A DNA stretch of 8,129 bases. It comes from Lachnospiraceae bacterium UBA1258. Lineage in GTDB: Bacteria > Bacillota > Clostridia > Lachnospirales > Lachnospiraceae. Below are positions 1-6,072 of this stretch, piece after piece. The notes beneath the pieces were generated by a model. It did not search any database. It had not been told where the DNA came from and saw nothing but the letters and a program-made list of their open reading frames with translations. A program made the position numbers and the translations under genes. Each line of letters starts with the position of its first letter. Positions within the stretch are counted from its first letter, which is position 1. Location: positions 1 through 8,129 of the forward strand of contig DBVS01000037.1 of the NCBI GenBank assembly GCA_002308235.1. The letters run 5' to 3'.

Positions 1-767
1 CGTACCCCGAAAGGTAAATCTACAAGGGGCCCGGCGTCATGGACGTAGCCATCGCCGCCGACTATCGCCGCGGCATTATCACTGAGACACGGGGAGCGCA
101 TCCACCAAGCGTCGCTTGCGGTACGATAATCCTGTTTCAGTAAATCAGCCTCATTAGCAGACAAAAGCCAAAGTTTGTCTACAGGGTTGCTCGAATCGGA
201 AATACCATCACTAAAAATATAATCAGGTGGACCGGGATGCCTGTATTCACCCTGACTCAGTGTTCTTCCGAGGATTACGGTTTTTTCAACATTGTCAAAC
301 TTATCACGGTAATATCCGCCCTCACCGTTTTCATTGCTTTCACCTATCAATATTTTGCGGATATCGGAATTCACATAAGAATTGCTTGTTCCTGCGACCT
401 GATATTCCTTGCCTGTTTCCATGTTATCAATTGCGAAAAGAGTTGCGGTATTTGCTGTGCTTACCGCACCTGTTCCGTTATACCCTATTACAAGCCATCT
501 CTGTGTTCCGTTACTGCCATAATAAACCGTCTGCGCTGTCGTTACCCTGTTTTTTGAAACCCGGTCATATGATTCATTCGAATCAGACATTTCCGGCATC
601 AAAACCTCCGACCCGATCTGCAGATTCTTCACAGGATTAACAGCATAGACTTCTGCTTTCGGATACAAACCTGCGAAGTTCGATGCCACAAGCGAAACTG
701 CAAGAATCGCACAGGCAAGTGCTTTCAATCCTGCATTACAAATGGTTCCCAATGTTTTCTTCTTCAT
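1..767 (-). CDS. Secreted DUF6273-type protein, 3' end outside window
   Basis: Reading leftward from the ATG at 767-765, 255 complete codons stay open to the window edge, so the C-terminus is missing. Residues 1-43 look like a Sec signal peptide: a KKK start, a hydrophobic stretch at about 14-34 and a possible signal-peptidase site near VYA (40-42). The mature part has the features I associate with DUF6273: an early W-L-V-I-G segment (91-95), a W-L-L-S turn (200-203), and the late hallmark AWWMRSP (220-226) followed by GGDGYV (237-242) and F-G-V-R at the edge. In this family the last motif usually continues as V/I-R-P-A, so only a short tail is probably lost. The ribosome binding site is GGGG about 7 bases upstream. 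The family is common in Lachnospiraceae surface or secreted proteins and has no established biochemical function. It is transcribed divergently from the ECF gene at 1006. Family assignment is from motif memory. Confidence 0.8.
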   Translation of the reverse strand, partial: MKKKTLGTICNAGLKALACAILAVSLVASNFAGLYPKAEVYAVNPVKNLQIGSEVLMPEMSDSNESYDRVSKNRVTTAQTVYYGSNGTQRWLVIGYNGTGAVSTANTATLFAIDNMETGKEYQVAGTSNSYVNSDIRKILIGESNENGEGGYYRDKFDNVEKTVILGRTLSQGEYRHPGPPDYIFSDGISDSSNPVDKLWLLSANEADLLKQDYRTASDAWWMRSPCLSDNAAAIVGGDGYVHDAGPLVDLPFGV

Positions 768-852
768 AAAATACCCCGTTTCCACAAAAATCAATCCGGT
801 TAAACTGTTCCATAAATCTATTTCATTTCATGAGCGAATAAGCCGATTTTTA

Positions 853-863
853 TGGTCTGACCA
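853..863. promoter_or_regulatory. Odd palindrome TGGTC-T-GACCA, possible GntR-type operator
   Basis: A perfect 5-bp inverted repeat around a single central base lies in the divergent intergenic region between the DUF6273-type gene and the first ECF gene. TGGT...ACCA is the half-site pattern of FadR-subfamily GntR regulators, and it also shares TGGT/ACCA with the MocR element 50 bp downstream. No FadR-type regulator gene is present in the window. An 11-bp palindrome can arise by chance. Confidence 0.25.
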
Positions 864-898
864 CTCACAAGATTGATTATATCGCCATCACCCCTACC

Positions 899-926
899 TT
901 TTCAAGGCAAAATCTGGTTATATAAT
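899..926 (+). promoter_or_regulatory. Candidate promoter for ECF S component / UPF0340 genes
   Basis: A perfect -10 TATAAT (921-926) follows a weak -35 TTTTCA (899-904, 4 of 6 to consensus) with a 16-bp spacer, predicting transcription start near 933 and a leader of about 73 bases. The -10 lies inside the duplicated operator, between its two TCTGGT repeats, so regulator binding would affect it. An alternative -10 is TATATT at 968-973, which aligns with TATGTT at 3333-3338 in the other copy and would place the operator at the -35 position, as expected for an activator. The sequence does not decide between them. Confidence 0.4.
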
Positions 927-959
927 ATTCTTCGTTTCTGGTAATTTCAATGATACCAA
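913..959. promoter_or_regulatory. MocR/GabR-type operator, copy 1
   Basis: This 47-bp element matches 3278-3324 at 43 positions; the differences are at 919, 927, 932 and 948. It contains TCTGGT at 913-918 and again at 937-942 (24 bp apart), and ATACCA at 953-958, which is inverted relative to them and makes TGGTA-N10-TACCA (939-958). B. subtilis GabR, a MocR regulator, is known to use ATACCA direct repeats plus an inverted TGGTAT, so these half-sites fit the regulator encoded at 2177-3286. Weaker similarity (GTG-TAT-TTT) continues to 974. It lies 46 bp upstream of the first ECF gene. Confidence 0.75.
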
Positions 960-1005
960 TTCGGTGCTATATTTTGCATCATCAAATCAAAGGATGGTAC
1001 AAAAC

Positions 1006-1554
1006 ATGAGCACAACAGCAAAAAACCTCAACCTCAAATCAATAAACAAAACCCGATGGATAGCCGTCACCGCCATTTTTATGGCAATCAACATCGGTCT
1101 TTCCTCTTACGGAATTCCGGTTCCCGGCGGGCACCTTTACCTTTGCGACACGATCATCTGCACCGCGGCACTGTTGCTTGATCCGCTTGCAGCGTTTGTC
1201 GTCGGTGGCGTTGGTTCTTTCCTCGGCGACATGATCTTTTATCCCACTCCCATGTTTGTGTCCCTTGTGACTCACGGGCTTCAGGCGGTTGCGATTTCAC
1301 TGATCGTTCTTAAGTTTAAACACGACAAGAAGAAATATTTTGTATCGAGCATCATTGCAACTCTCGTCGGCGCTGTTATAATGGTTATCGGATATACACT
1401 CGGAAAAACCTATGTCTATGCAACATTCGAGTATGCAATGATCAAGCTCCCTTATGAAATCGCCCAGGGGCTCATCGGTGTTGTCGGTTCCTTGCTTCTT
1501 ACCTTTGGAGCCGGCCTTTACAAAATATTTAACCGCATGGAAATATATTCATAA
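1006..1554 (+). CDS. ECF transporter S component 1 (PdxU-like family, substrate unproven)
   Basis: This 182-residue integral membrane protein has about six hydrophobic segments (roughly 17-36, 45-60, 62-79, 84-103, 111-133, 150-173) after a short basic N-terminus, the normal size and topology of an ECF-type substrate-binding S component. The pattern G-H-L-Y-L-C-D (42-48), L-L-L-D-P (57-60 region) and G-G-V-G-S-F-L-G-D (67-75) matches the PF07155/COG4720 group as I know it, which contains predicted vitamin B6 transporters. No EcfA, EcfA' or EcfT gene is in the window, so it probably uses a shared energizing module encoded elsewhere. I chose the ATG at 1006 because AAAGGATGG lies 8 bases upstream; in-frame starts at 964 (GTG) and 994 fall in the promoter region or on the ribosome binding site. 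The UPF0340 gene follows after 16 bp. The duplicated operator upstream suggests control by the MocR regulator. Confidence 0.85.
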   Translation: MSTTAKNLNLKSINKTRWIAVTAIFMAINIGLSSYGIPVPGGHLYLCDTIICTAALLLDPLAAFVVGGVGSFLGDMIFYPTPMFVSLVTHGLQAVAISLIVLKFKHDKKKYFVSSIIATLVGAVIMVIGYTLGKTYVYATFEYAMIKLPYEIAQGLIGVVGSLLLTFGAGLYKIFNRMEIYS

Positions 1555-1570
1555 AACAGAGAGGAATCAT

Positions 1571-2134
1571 ATGGATTTAAAAGAGATTACGGCACAAAGC
1601 AAACGCGCGGCCGAAGAAATACTTGCCGCTTCCGGAATCAAAGAAGGCGCGATTTTTGTAATCGGCTGCTCATCGAGCGAAGTTCTCGGTGAAAAAATCG
1701 GAACCGCCACCAATCTGGATGCCGCAAAGGCAATCTACGACGGTATCATTCCCGTGCTTTTGGCACACGGAGTTCTCGCTGCCGCACAGTGCTGTGAACA
1801 CTTAAACAGAGCTCTTGTGGTAGAACGTGAGACCATGCTTAAATACAATCTTGAGCAGGTGAATGCTATTCCACAGCCCAATCACGCGGGCGGTGCCTTT
1901 GCAACCGTTTGCTATGAGCGTTTCAAGGATCCTGTTTTGGTGGAATCCATAAATGCTCTTGCAGAAGCCGGAATCGACATCGGAAATACCATGATAGGAA
2001 TGCACATAAAGAGCGTCGTTGTTCCGCTTCGTATTTCTTTTTCAAAGATCGGTGAAGCAAACATCGTCTGTGCAAGGAGACGTCCGAAATACGTCGGCGG
2101 GCAAAGAGCAATCTATGATAAAAACCTTATGTAA
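1571..2134 (+). CDS. ywlG: UPF0340 / DUF436 (TIGR01440, YwlG-like) protein
   Basis: A soluble 187-residue protein that covers the full usual length of the UPF0340 family. Recognisable conserved blocks are G-C-S-S-S-E-V-L-G (32-40), QCCEHLNRALVVE (73-85), P-N-H-A-G-G (103-108), DIGNTMIGMH (136-145), V-V-P-L-R (150-154) and ARRRPKYVGGQRA (168-180). The function is not established. In B. subtilis the homologue lies directly upstream of glyA, which encodes the PLP enzyme serine hydroxymethyltransferase. The conserved Cys, Glu and His cluster at 73-85 would suit a catalytic or metal site, but that is inference. The ATG at 1571 has GAGAGGA about 7 bases upstream; an in-frame extension to 1454 would overlap the ECF gene by about 100 bases and is unlikely. 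It is probably cotranscribed with the ECF gene 16 bp upstream and ends at the hairpin at 2147-2174. The gene symbol follows the B. subtilis name by homology only. Confidence 0.92.
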   Translation: MDLKEITAQSKRAAEEILAASGIKEGAIFVIGCSSSEVLGEKIGTATNLDAAKAIYDGIIPVLLAHGVLAAAQCCEHLNRALVVERETMLKYNLEQVNAIPQPNHAGGAFATVCYERFKDPVLVESINALAEAGIDIGNTMIGMHIKSVVVPLRISFSKIGEANIVCARRRPKYVGGQRAIYDKNLM

Positions 2135-2146
2135 TTATCGTATGCA

Positions 2147-2174
2147 AAAAGAAGCGGCACCGACCGCTTCTTTT
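2147..2174. terminator. Bidirectional rho-independent terminator
   Basis: An 11-bp perfect stem (2147-2157 with 2164-2174, core GAAGCGG/CCGCTTC) encloses a 6-base loop. The T-rich right flank (TTTTCTTT) serves the plus-strand UPF0340 gene ending at 2134. The A-run at 2146-2150 reads as a T-run on the minus strand and serves the regulator, whose stop codon is at 2179-2177, only 2 bases from the stem. Confidence 0.9.
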
Positions 2175-2176
2175 CT

Positions 2177-3286
2177 TTATCGATCCTGAGAGACCGTCCG
2201 GCCGCGGCGCTTTCTGCGTACGCGGTTGATATGGCGGACGAAATCGCCGTTACGGATGAGTTCCGCCAGTACATACTGCTCAAGCACCGGAACCGAGCAG
2301 GCGTAAAATCCGATTTTCTCATAAAAGAGCTTAGAAAGGCCCTTCGGAATTACCATATAAGCGGTTCTTATGAATGGTCCGACAGTCTTCGTAAATGTGT
2401 TAACGTATATGACTCTATCATTTTTATCAAGAGAATACAGGGTTTCTTCTGCCTTTCGGCTGGTGGTGAACTCAGATTCGAAGTCATCCTCTATGATAAG
2501 TCCCTTTCGCTCAACGCTCCACTTAAGGTATTCTGCTTTTTTCGCGGCTGATGCGGTTACACCTGTAGGATAGCTTCGATATGGCGTGATGTGCAAAACT
2601 TCCGCGTCCGTGCCCCACAGGTATTTGCTCTCGATTCCGTCTTTACCGAGTTTTAAAAGCTCAAGATTAATGTGTTCGGCCCCGTATACCTTGGCAATCT
2701 TCTGATAAGAGGGGTATTCCACGGCATACATCCTGTCCCGGCCCAGAGCCTTTACGATCAGACCGTAAAGATACTCGGCTCCGGCGCCTATGACGATCCT
2801 TTCCGTATCCGCGTAAATTCCCCTGTATCTTGCAAGATAATCCTTTATAGCCCGGCGTAATTCCGGGCAGCCGAACCCTTCGGCGCGGGACGTAAGTTTC
2901 ATTGCCCTGTCCGCAAGGACTCTCCTCACCGTCTTTGCATACAGATTAAACGATATACTTTCGGAAGTCTCCGAATCCACGGTTTCGGACGCGACTGCAG
3001 ATGCAATTACAGAAACGTCTTTTAATCCTGCACCGTCATTTACATGTCTCGCCGTGCTCTCTCCGAAGGCTTCGCTTTCTTTGTACGTCACAAAATATCC
3101 GCTTTTTTCCTTGGCTTCTATGTAACCTTCCTCCGCCAAAAGTTCATAAGCATGCTCAATCGTAATTACGCTTACACCGTAATGCTCGGCGCTTACACGC
3201 TTTGAGGGGAGTTTTTCGCCGTATTCATAGGTTCCTTCAACTATTTTTCTTTTTTCTTTTTCATAGATTTTGAGATATCTGGTCAT
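2177..3286 (-). CDS. MocR/GabR-type regulator: GntR winged helix plus aminotransferase-like domain, short C-terminus
   Basis: A 369-residue PLP-dependent transcription factor. Residues 1-70 form a GntR winged helix (G-E-K-L-P-S-K-R at 23-30, H-Y-G-V-S-V-I-T-I at 35-43, Y-E-L-L-A-E-E-G-Y-I at 47-56). A linker (about 70-125) leads to a type I aminotransferase-like domain with G-A-G-A-E-Y-L (167-173), I-T-P-Y-R-S-Y-P-T-G (233-242), I-I-E-D-D-F-E-S-E-F (264-273) and T-F-T-K-T (297-301). Lys300 is the expected PLP Schiff-base lysine and Asp267/268 the cofactor-ring aspartate. The usual Tyr of EDDYDSEF is Phe269 here. The protein stops after H-I-N-R-V-R-R-K-R-R (352-361), about 80-100 residues earlier than typical members, so the C-terminal small domain is largely absent. 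The ATG at 3286-3284 has GGAG 8 bases upstream; the longer frame to 3421 would run into the divergent gene. An operator copy covers its start codon, suggesting autoregulation. Confidence 0.9.
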   Translation of the reverse strand: MTRYLKIYEKEKRKIVEGTYEYGEKLPSKRVSAEHYGVSVITIEHAYELLAEEGYIEAKEKSGYFVTYKESEAFGESTARHVNDGAGLKDVSVIASAVASETVDSETSESISFNLYAKTVRRVLADRAMKLTSRAEGFGCPELRRAIKDYLARYRGIYADTERIVIGAGAEYLYGLIVKALGRDRMYAVEYPSYQKIAKVYGAEHINLELLKLGKDGIESKYLWGTDAEVLHITPYRSYPTGVTASAAKKAEYLKWSVERKGLIIEDDFESEFTTSRKAEETLYSLDKNDRVIYVNTFTKTVGPFIRTAYMVIPKGLSKLFYEKIGFYACSVPVLEQYVLAELIRNGDFVRHINRVRRKRRGRTVSQDR

Positions 3287-3324
3287 ATAATTTTCTCCGT
3301 TTCTGGTAATTTTAATGATACCAA
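3278..3324. promoter_or_regulatory. MocR/GabR-type operator, copy 2
   Basis: The second copy of the 47-bp element (43 of 47 identical to 913-959) has TCTGGT at 3278-3283 and 3302-3307, and ATACCA at 3318-3323. It lies in the divergent region between the regulator and the second ECF gene and overlaps the regulator's start codon (3284-3286) and ribosome binding site. Binding here could control both directions. Partial similarity (GTG-TAT-TTT) continues to 3339, in the same register as in copy 1. Confidence 0.75.
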
Positions 3325-3344
3325 AGAAGTGATATGTTTGTATA
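3315..3344 (-). promoter_or_regulatory. Weak candidate promoter of the MocR regulator gene
   Basis: On the minus strand, TATCAT (3320-3315) is a 5 of 6 match to a -10 box, and TATACA (3344-3339) is a 4 of 6 match to a -35 box with an 18-bp spacer. Transcription would begin near 3308, about 22 bases before the start codon. The -10 overlaps the ATACCA arm of the operator, which fits autorepression. The -35 is weak. Confidence 0.3.
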
Positions 3345-3348
3345 CAAA
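3337..3348. repeat. Perfect 12-bp palindrome TTTGTATACAAA
   Basis: A self-complementary AT-rich 12-mer lies just downstream of the operator, 32 bases before the second ECF start codon. It could be an additional GntR-type site (GT..AC half-sites), or simply supply overlapping promoter boxes for the two divergent genes. It has no counterpart in the first operator region. Confidence 0.4.
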
Positions 3349-3380
3349 TTTCAGAGAAAAAATTCTCAAAGGAGAGAAAA

Positions 3381-4022
3381 ATGAGTACATCAGAAAAAAG
3401 CAGGGGCAGAGAAGCCCTCAAAAAGACAGCTTACGCAGGAGTTATGGCAGCGCTTTGCTACGTAGGATACGCAGTGATACCACCCATTCCGATCCCGGGG
3501 CTGTTTGACATCACCACAGGAACCAAGATCCACGTCGGAAATGCCTTTGTGGTCCTGGGTTCATTGTTCCTCGGCAATCCCTACGGCGGACTTGCGGGAG
3601 CCATCGGTCTTTCACTTGCGGATATCCTGCTGGGTTATTCGGCATCCGCTCCCCGTACATTTATTACCAAGCTTGTGATCGGTTTGATCGTTGCTTTGGT
3701 GGCACACAAGATCGCCACACTTTCCCGTTCCCACAAGCACACTTATATCGTTAAATGGGCCATAATCTCATCTGTGGCAGGTCTCGGTTTTAACTGCATT
3801 TTCGAGCCTTTCCTCAAGTACATCTGGTTTACGCTCATTACACCCAATGCGGACAAAGCACAATCCGCCATTAAAGCTCTTGTCGGCGTGACCATTGCCA
3901 CCTCCTTTGTGAATGCCATAATAAACACCATCGTTGCGGTGGTTATATATCTTGCATTACGTCCTGTGCTTTATAAGACCGGATTGCTGGGAGAATTAAA
4001 AGTCAAAAAGTTCGGAGAATAA
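3381..4022 (+). CDS. ECF transporter S component 2 (PdxU-like family, substrate unproven)
   Basis: A 213-residue membrane protein with about six hydrophobic stretches (roughly 15-35, 52-65, 67-86, 93-112, 122-140, 164-194). Diagnostic blocks are G-T-K-I-H-V-G-N-A-F-V (47-57), L-F-L-G-N-P-Y-G-G-L-A-G-A-I-G (62-76), L-A-D-I-L-L-G-Y (79-86) and A-P-R-T-F-I-T-K (90-97). These are typical of the PF07155/COG4720 S-component group, and more canonical than in the paralogue at 1006. Like that paralogue it lacks neighbouring EcfAA'T genes and probably uses a common energizing module. AGGAG lies 6 bases before the ATG at 3381. It is divergent from the MocR gene with the operator between them, and it ends 4 bases before a strong terminator, so it is probably transcribed alone. 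A vitamin or vitamer is the likely substrate, with B6 suggested by the regulator. Confidence 0.88.
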   Translation: MSTSEKSRGREALKKTAYAGVMAALCYVGYAVIPPIPIPGLFDITTGTKIHVGNAFVVLGSLFLGNPYGGLAGAIGLSLADILLGYSASAPRTFITKLVIGLIVALVAHKIATLSRSHKHTYIVKWAIISSVAGLGFNCIFEPFLKYIWFTLITPNADKAQSAIKALVGVTIATSFVNAIINTIVAVVIYLALRPVLYKTGLLGELKVKKFGE

Positions 4023-4026
4023 AAAA

Positions 4027-4046
4027 AGCGGCCCGATTGGGCCGCT
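4027..4046. terminator. Bidirectional rho-independent terminator
   Basis: A GC-rich 8-bp stem (AGCGGCCC / GGGCCGCT) encloses a GATT loop. It is followed on the plus strand by TATATTTTT and preceded by seven A residues that read as a T-tract on the minus strand. It terminates the second ECF gene (stop at 4020-4022) and the minus-strand ABC/DUF6472 operon (stop at 4061-4059). Confidence 0.93.
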
Positions 4047-4058
4047 ATATTTTTGCGT

Positions 4059-4241
4059 TTAATTCTGATGTCTTACTATCTTGTATTCATTGTCCTCGGA
4101 ATAATACGGGCATTGGAATCTTGAATCCGCCATGAGACGTCCGTAGTCGTCTTCGTCCATATTCACCATACATTCGTAACAGTCGTATTCTTCATCATAT
4201 ACGTAATTTGAACAGGTATCGCAGTTTCCGTAGTTAGCCAT
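4059..4241 (-). CDS. Small Cys-rich protein, DUF6472-like
   Basis: A 60-residue acidic protein with no signal peptide or membrane segment. The cysteines form two CxxC pairs, C7-x2-C10 and C21-x2-C24, plus C44 in C-P-Y-Y (44-47). This arrangement looks like a small zinc or metal knuckle, although only five Cys are present. The overall pattern, a C-x-x-C followed by Y-V-Y-D-E-E-Y-D-C-Y, then M-D-E-D-D-Y, a C-P-Y-Y and a terminal E-Y-K-I-V-R, matches what I know as DUF6472, a family of unknown role in Clostridia. AAGGAA lies 6 bases before the ATG. It is the last gene of the ABC operon, 49 bp after the exporter subunit, and is followed by the terminator at 4027-4046. It is a real gene by its ribosome binding site, position and conserved-looking pattern; the function is unknown. 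Confidence 0.85.
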   Translation of the reverse strand: MANYGNCDTCSNYVYDEEYDCYECMVNMDEDDYGRLMADSRFQCPYYSEDNEYKIVRHQN

Positions 4242-4290
4242 AGCATTCCTTTCGTTGGATATTTCCCGTCACGCCGGTTCATTGCCCGGA

Positions 4291-6072
4291 TCAGGCGATG
4301 TCATCCATCTGGGCTGTGTAAAGGTGGTAATAATCACCGTGCTTTGCCATAAGTTCATCGTGGGTACCGCACTCGGTAATACCTCCGTCGGAAATGTACA
4401 TTATCTTGTCGCAGTTTCTGATGGTGGAAAGTCTGTGGGCAATGATAAAGGAAGTACGCCCCTTTAACATGGCGTTAAGGCCCTGCTGCAGGGCTTTTTC
4501 GGTCTGCACATCGATGCTGGAGGTTGCTTCGTCAAGAACCAGTATGGCAGGGTCTGAAAGAAGGGTCCTTGCAAAGGAAATAAGCTGTTTCTGTCCCTGG
4601 CTTAAAAGGGAGCCTCTTTCTTTGACCTCCGTAGCGTAACCGTCCTGCATGTTTTCTATAAAGCCTGCGGCACAGACCGTGGCACTTGCTTTTTCGATCT
4701 CTTCTTTGGTGGCATCCAGCTTACCGTAGCGGATGTTGTCTTCGATGGTACCGGAGAATATAAAGCTGTCCTGAAGCATGATACCCATCTGGGAACGAAG
4801 GGATTTAAGGGTAACCTTCGAAATATCCACGCCGTCAATGAGCACCCTTCCGCTGTCCACATTATAGAATCTGGAAACCAGATTGACGATGGTGGACTTG
4901 CCGGCACCGGTGGGGCCTACAAGTGCAATGCTTTCTCCGGGCTTAACCCTGAAGGATACGTTGTGAAGGATCTCTTTACCCTTCTCGTAGCTGAAGTGAA
5001 CATTCTCAAAAGTAACTTCACCCCTGATCTTTGGCATCTCTGTGGCGCCTTCGCAGTCATCCACGGTAACGGGTTCGCTCATGGTCTCGAAAATTCGCTC
5101 AAGATAAGCCATGTTGTTGTTAAAGCCGTTAAATATGTTACCGAGGTTCATGATGGGCTGCCAGAAACGACTGGCGTAACTGGATATAGCCACGATGGTA
5201 CCGAGGGACTTCTGTCCCGCTCCGAAAAGAATGAGTCCCGCAATAAAGATGGCGGCTCTTACGAATACTGAAATGGTATCGATTCCAGGCCATACCAGGC
5301 TCGAATAAGCAACTGCCTTCATCCAGGTCTTCTTGCAGTTTCCGGAAAGACGGGCGAAAATACCTGCGTTCTCATCTTCTCTGGCAAAGATCTGAGTGAT
5401 TCTGGCACCGACTATATTTTCCTGAAGGTATGCGTTAAGGTTAGAGTTCTTGTTGGAAACATCACGCCATGCCTGACGCTGCTTGTTCTTTATCCAGAAC
5501 ATGAACACGGCCAGGATGGGCACACCGCAAAGCACCACCAGCGAAAGCTGCACATCCACGATAAACATGAACACTACTATAAATATCAGGTTCATAATCT
5601 CGAGTACCACGTTTATAAGTCCGTTTGAAAGCATATCCGAAACGGAGTTTACGTAGTTTACGACTCTTATGAGGATCTTTCCGTGGGGTCTGTCGTCATA
5701 ATACTGAAAGGGAAGCTTCTGTAAGTGAGCAAACAGATCCTTACGGATATCGTAGATTATGTTCTGGCTCACGTTTACCATCATTCTGGAACGGATGGTG
5801 GCAAATATGACCATGATGATGAACACAGCCACCAAAAGGGTTACCAGAACAGCCAGGTACTTATAATCTCCCGCGGGAACGGCCTCGTCAAGGACCTTTC
5901 TGGTGATAATGGGGGATACCAGAGCCGCCATTCCGGCGATGCCGCTGAAAAGCATGGCAACAAGCATGCCCTTTAAATACTTCTTAATGTAGGCACCGGC
6001 CAGAAGCAGATGTCGTATGTCAAAATTATCTTCGTACGTTTCGTCTTCTCTGTAGGTATTCTTCTGCGCCAT
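4291..6072 (-). CDS. ABC exporter half-transporter, catalytic-site subunit with altered signature
   Basis: A 593-residue fused permease-ATPase of the type I ABC exporter class, with six membrane segments in about 30-310 and a nucleotide-binding domain from about 352. Motifs are Walker A GPTGAGKST (386-394), Q-loop Q434, signature LSQGQ (490-494) in place of LSGGQ, Walker B ILVLDE with catalytic Glu515, and H-loop His546 in AHRLST. Intact Walker B and H-loop with a changed signature is the pattern of the consensus-site partner in heterodimeric exporters such as BmrCD, LmrCD and TM287/288. The start ATG shares one base with the stop codon of the upstream partner gene (TAATG), and a strong GGGAGGTGA lies about 7 bases before it, indicating translational coupling. 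It exports an unknown substrate across the cytoplasmic membrane; multidrug, lipid or peptide are all possible. Confidence 0.95.
   Translation of the reverse strand: MAQKNTYREDETYEDNFDIRHLLLAGAYIKKYLKGMLVAMLFSGIAGMAALVSPIITRKVLDEAVPAGDYKYLAVLVTLLVAVFIIMVIFATIRSRMMVNVSQNIIYDIRKDLFAHLQKLPFQYYDDRPHGKILIRVVNYVNSVSDMLSNGLINVVLEIMNLIFIVVFMFIVDVQLSLVVLCGVPILAVFMFWIKNKQRQAWRDVSNKNSNLNAYLQENIVGARITQIFAREDENAGIFARLSGNCKKTWMKAVAYSSLVWPGIDTISVFVRAAIFIAGLILFGAGQKSLGTIVAISSYASRFWQPIMNLGNIFNGFNNNMAYLERIFETMSEPVTVDDCEGATEMPKIRGEVTFENVHFSYEKGKEILHNVSFRVKPGESIALVGPTGAGKSTIVNLVSRFYNVDSGRVLIDGVDISKVTLKSLRSQMGIMLQDSFIFSGTIEDNIRYGKLDATKEEIEKASATVCAAGFIENMQDGYATEVKERGSLLSQGQKQLISFARTLLSDPAILVLDEATSSIDVQTEKALQQGLNAMLKGRTSFIIAHRLSTIRNCDKIMYISDGGITECGTHDELMAKHGDYYHLYTAQMDDIA

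Noticed and set aside
227..640. Plus-strand open frames opposite the left DUF6273-type gene
   Set aside because: They are antisense shadows: low-complexity Cys/His/Phe-rich translations with no family match, while the minus strand gives a signal peptide and a recognisable domain.
964..1005. Upstream GTG (964) or ATG (994) start for the first S component
   Set aside because: The GTG lies in the segment conserved with the other promoter and has no ribosome binding site; the ATG at 994 is within the apparent Shine-Dalgarno sequence for 1006.
768..1005. Possible riboswitch upstream of the first S component
   Set aside because: The predicted leader is at most about 73 bases, with no multi-stem fold or terminator hairpin; the duplicated protein operator explains regulation better.
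1454..1570. Longer start for the UPF0340 protein
   Set aside because: The extra 39 residues come from another frame of the ECF gene and are not part of the family; the ATG at 1571 has a strong ribosome binding site.
3287..3421. N-terminal extension of the MocR reading frame to 3421
   Set aside because: It would overlap the divergent ECF gene and run through the operator; the ATG at 3286 has a good ribosome binding site and gives a normal GntR N-terminus.
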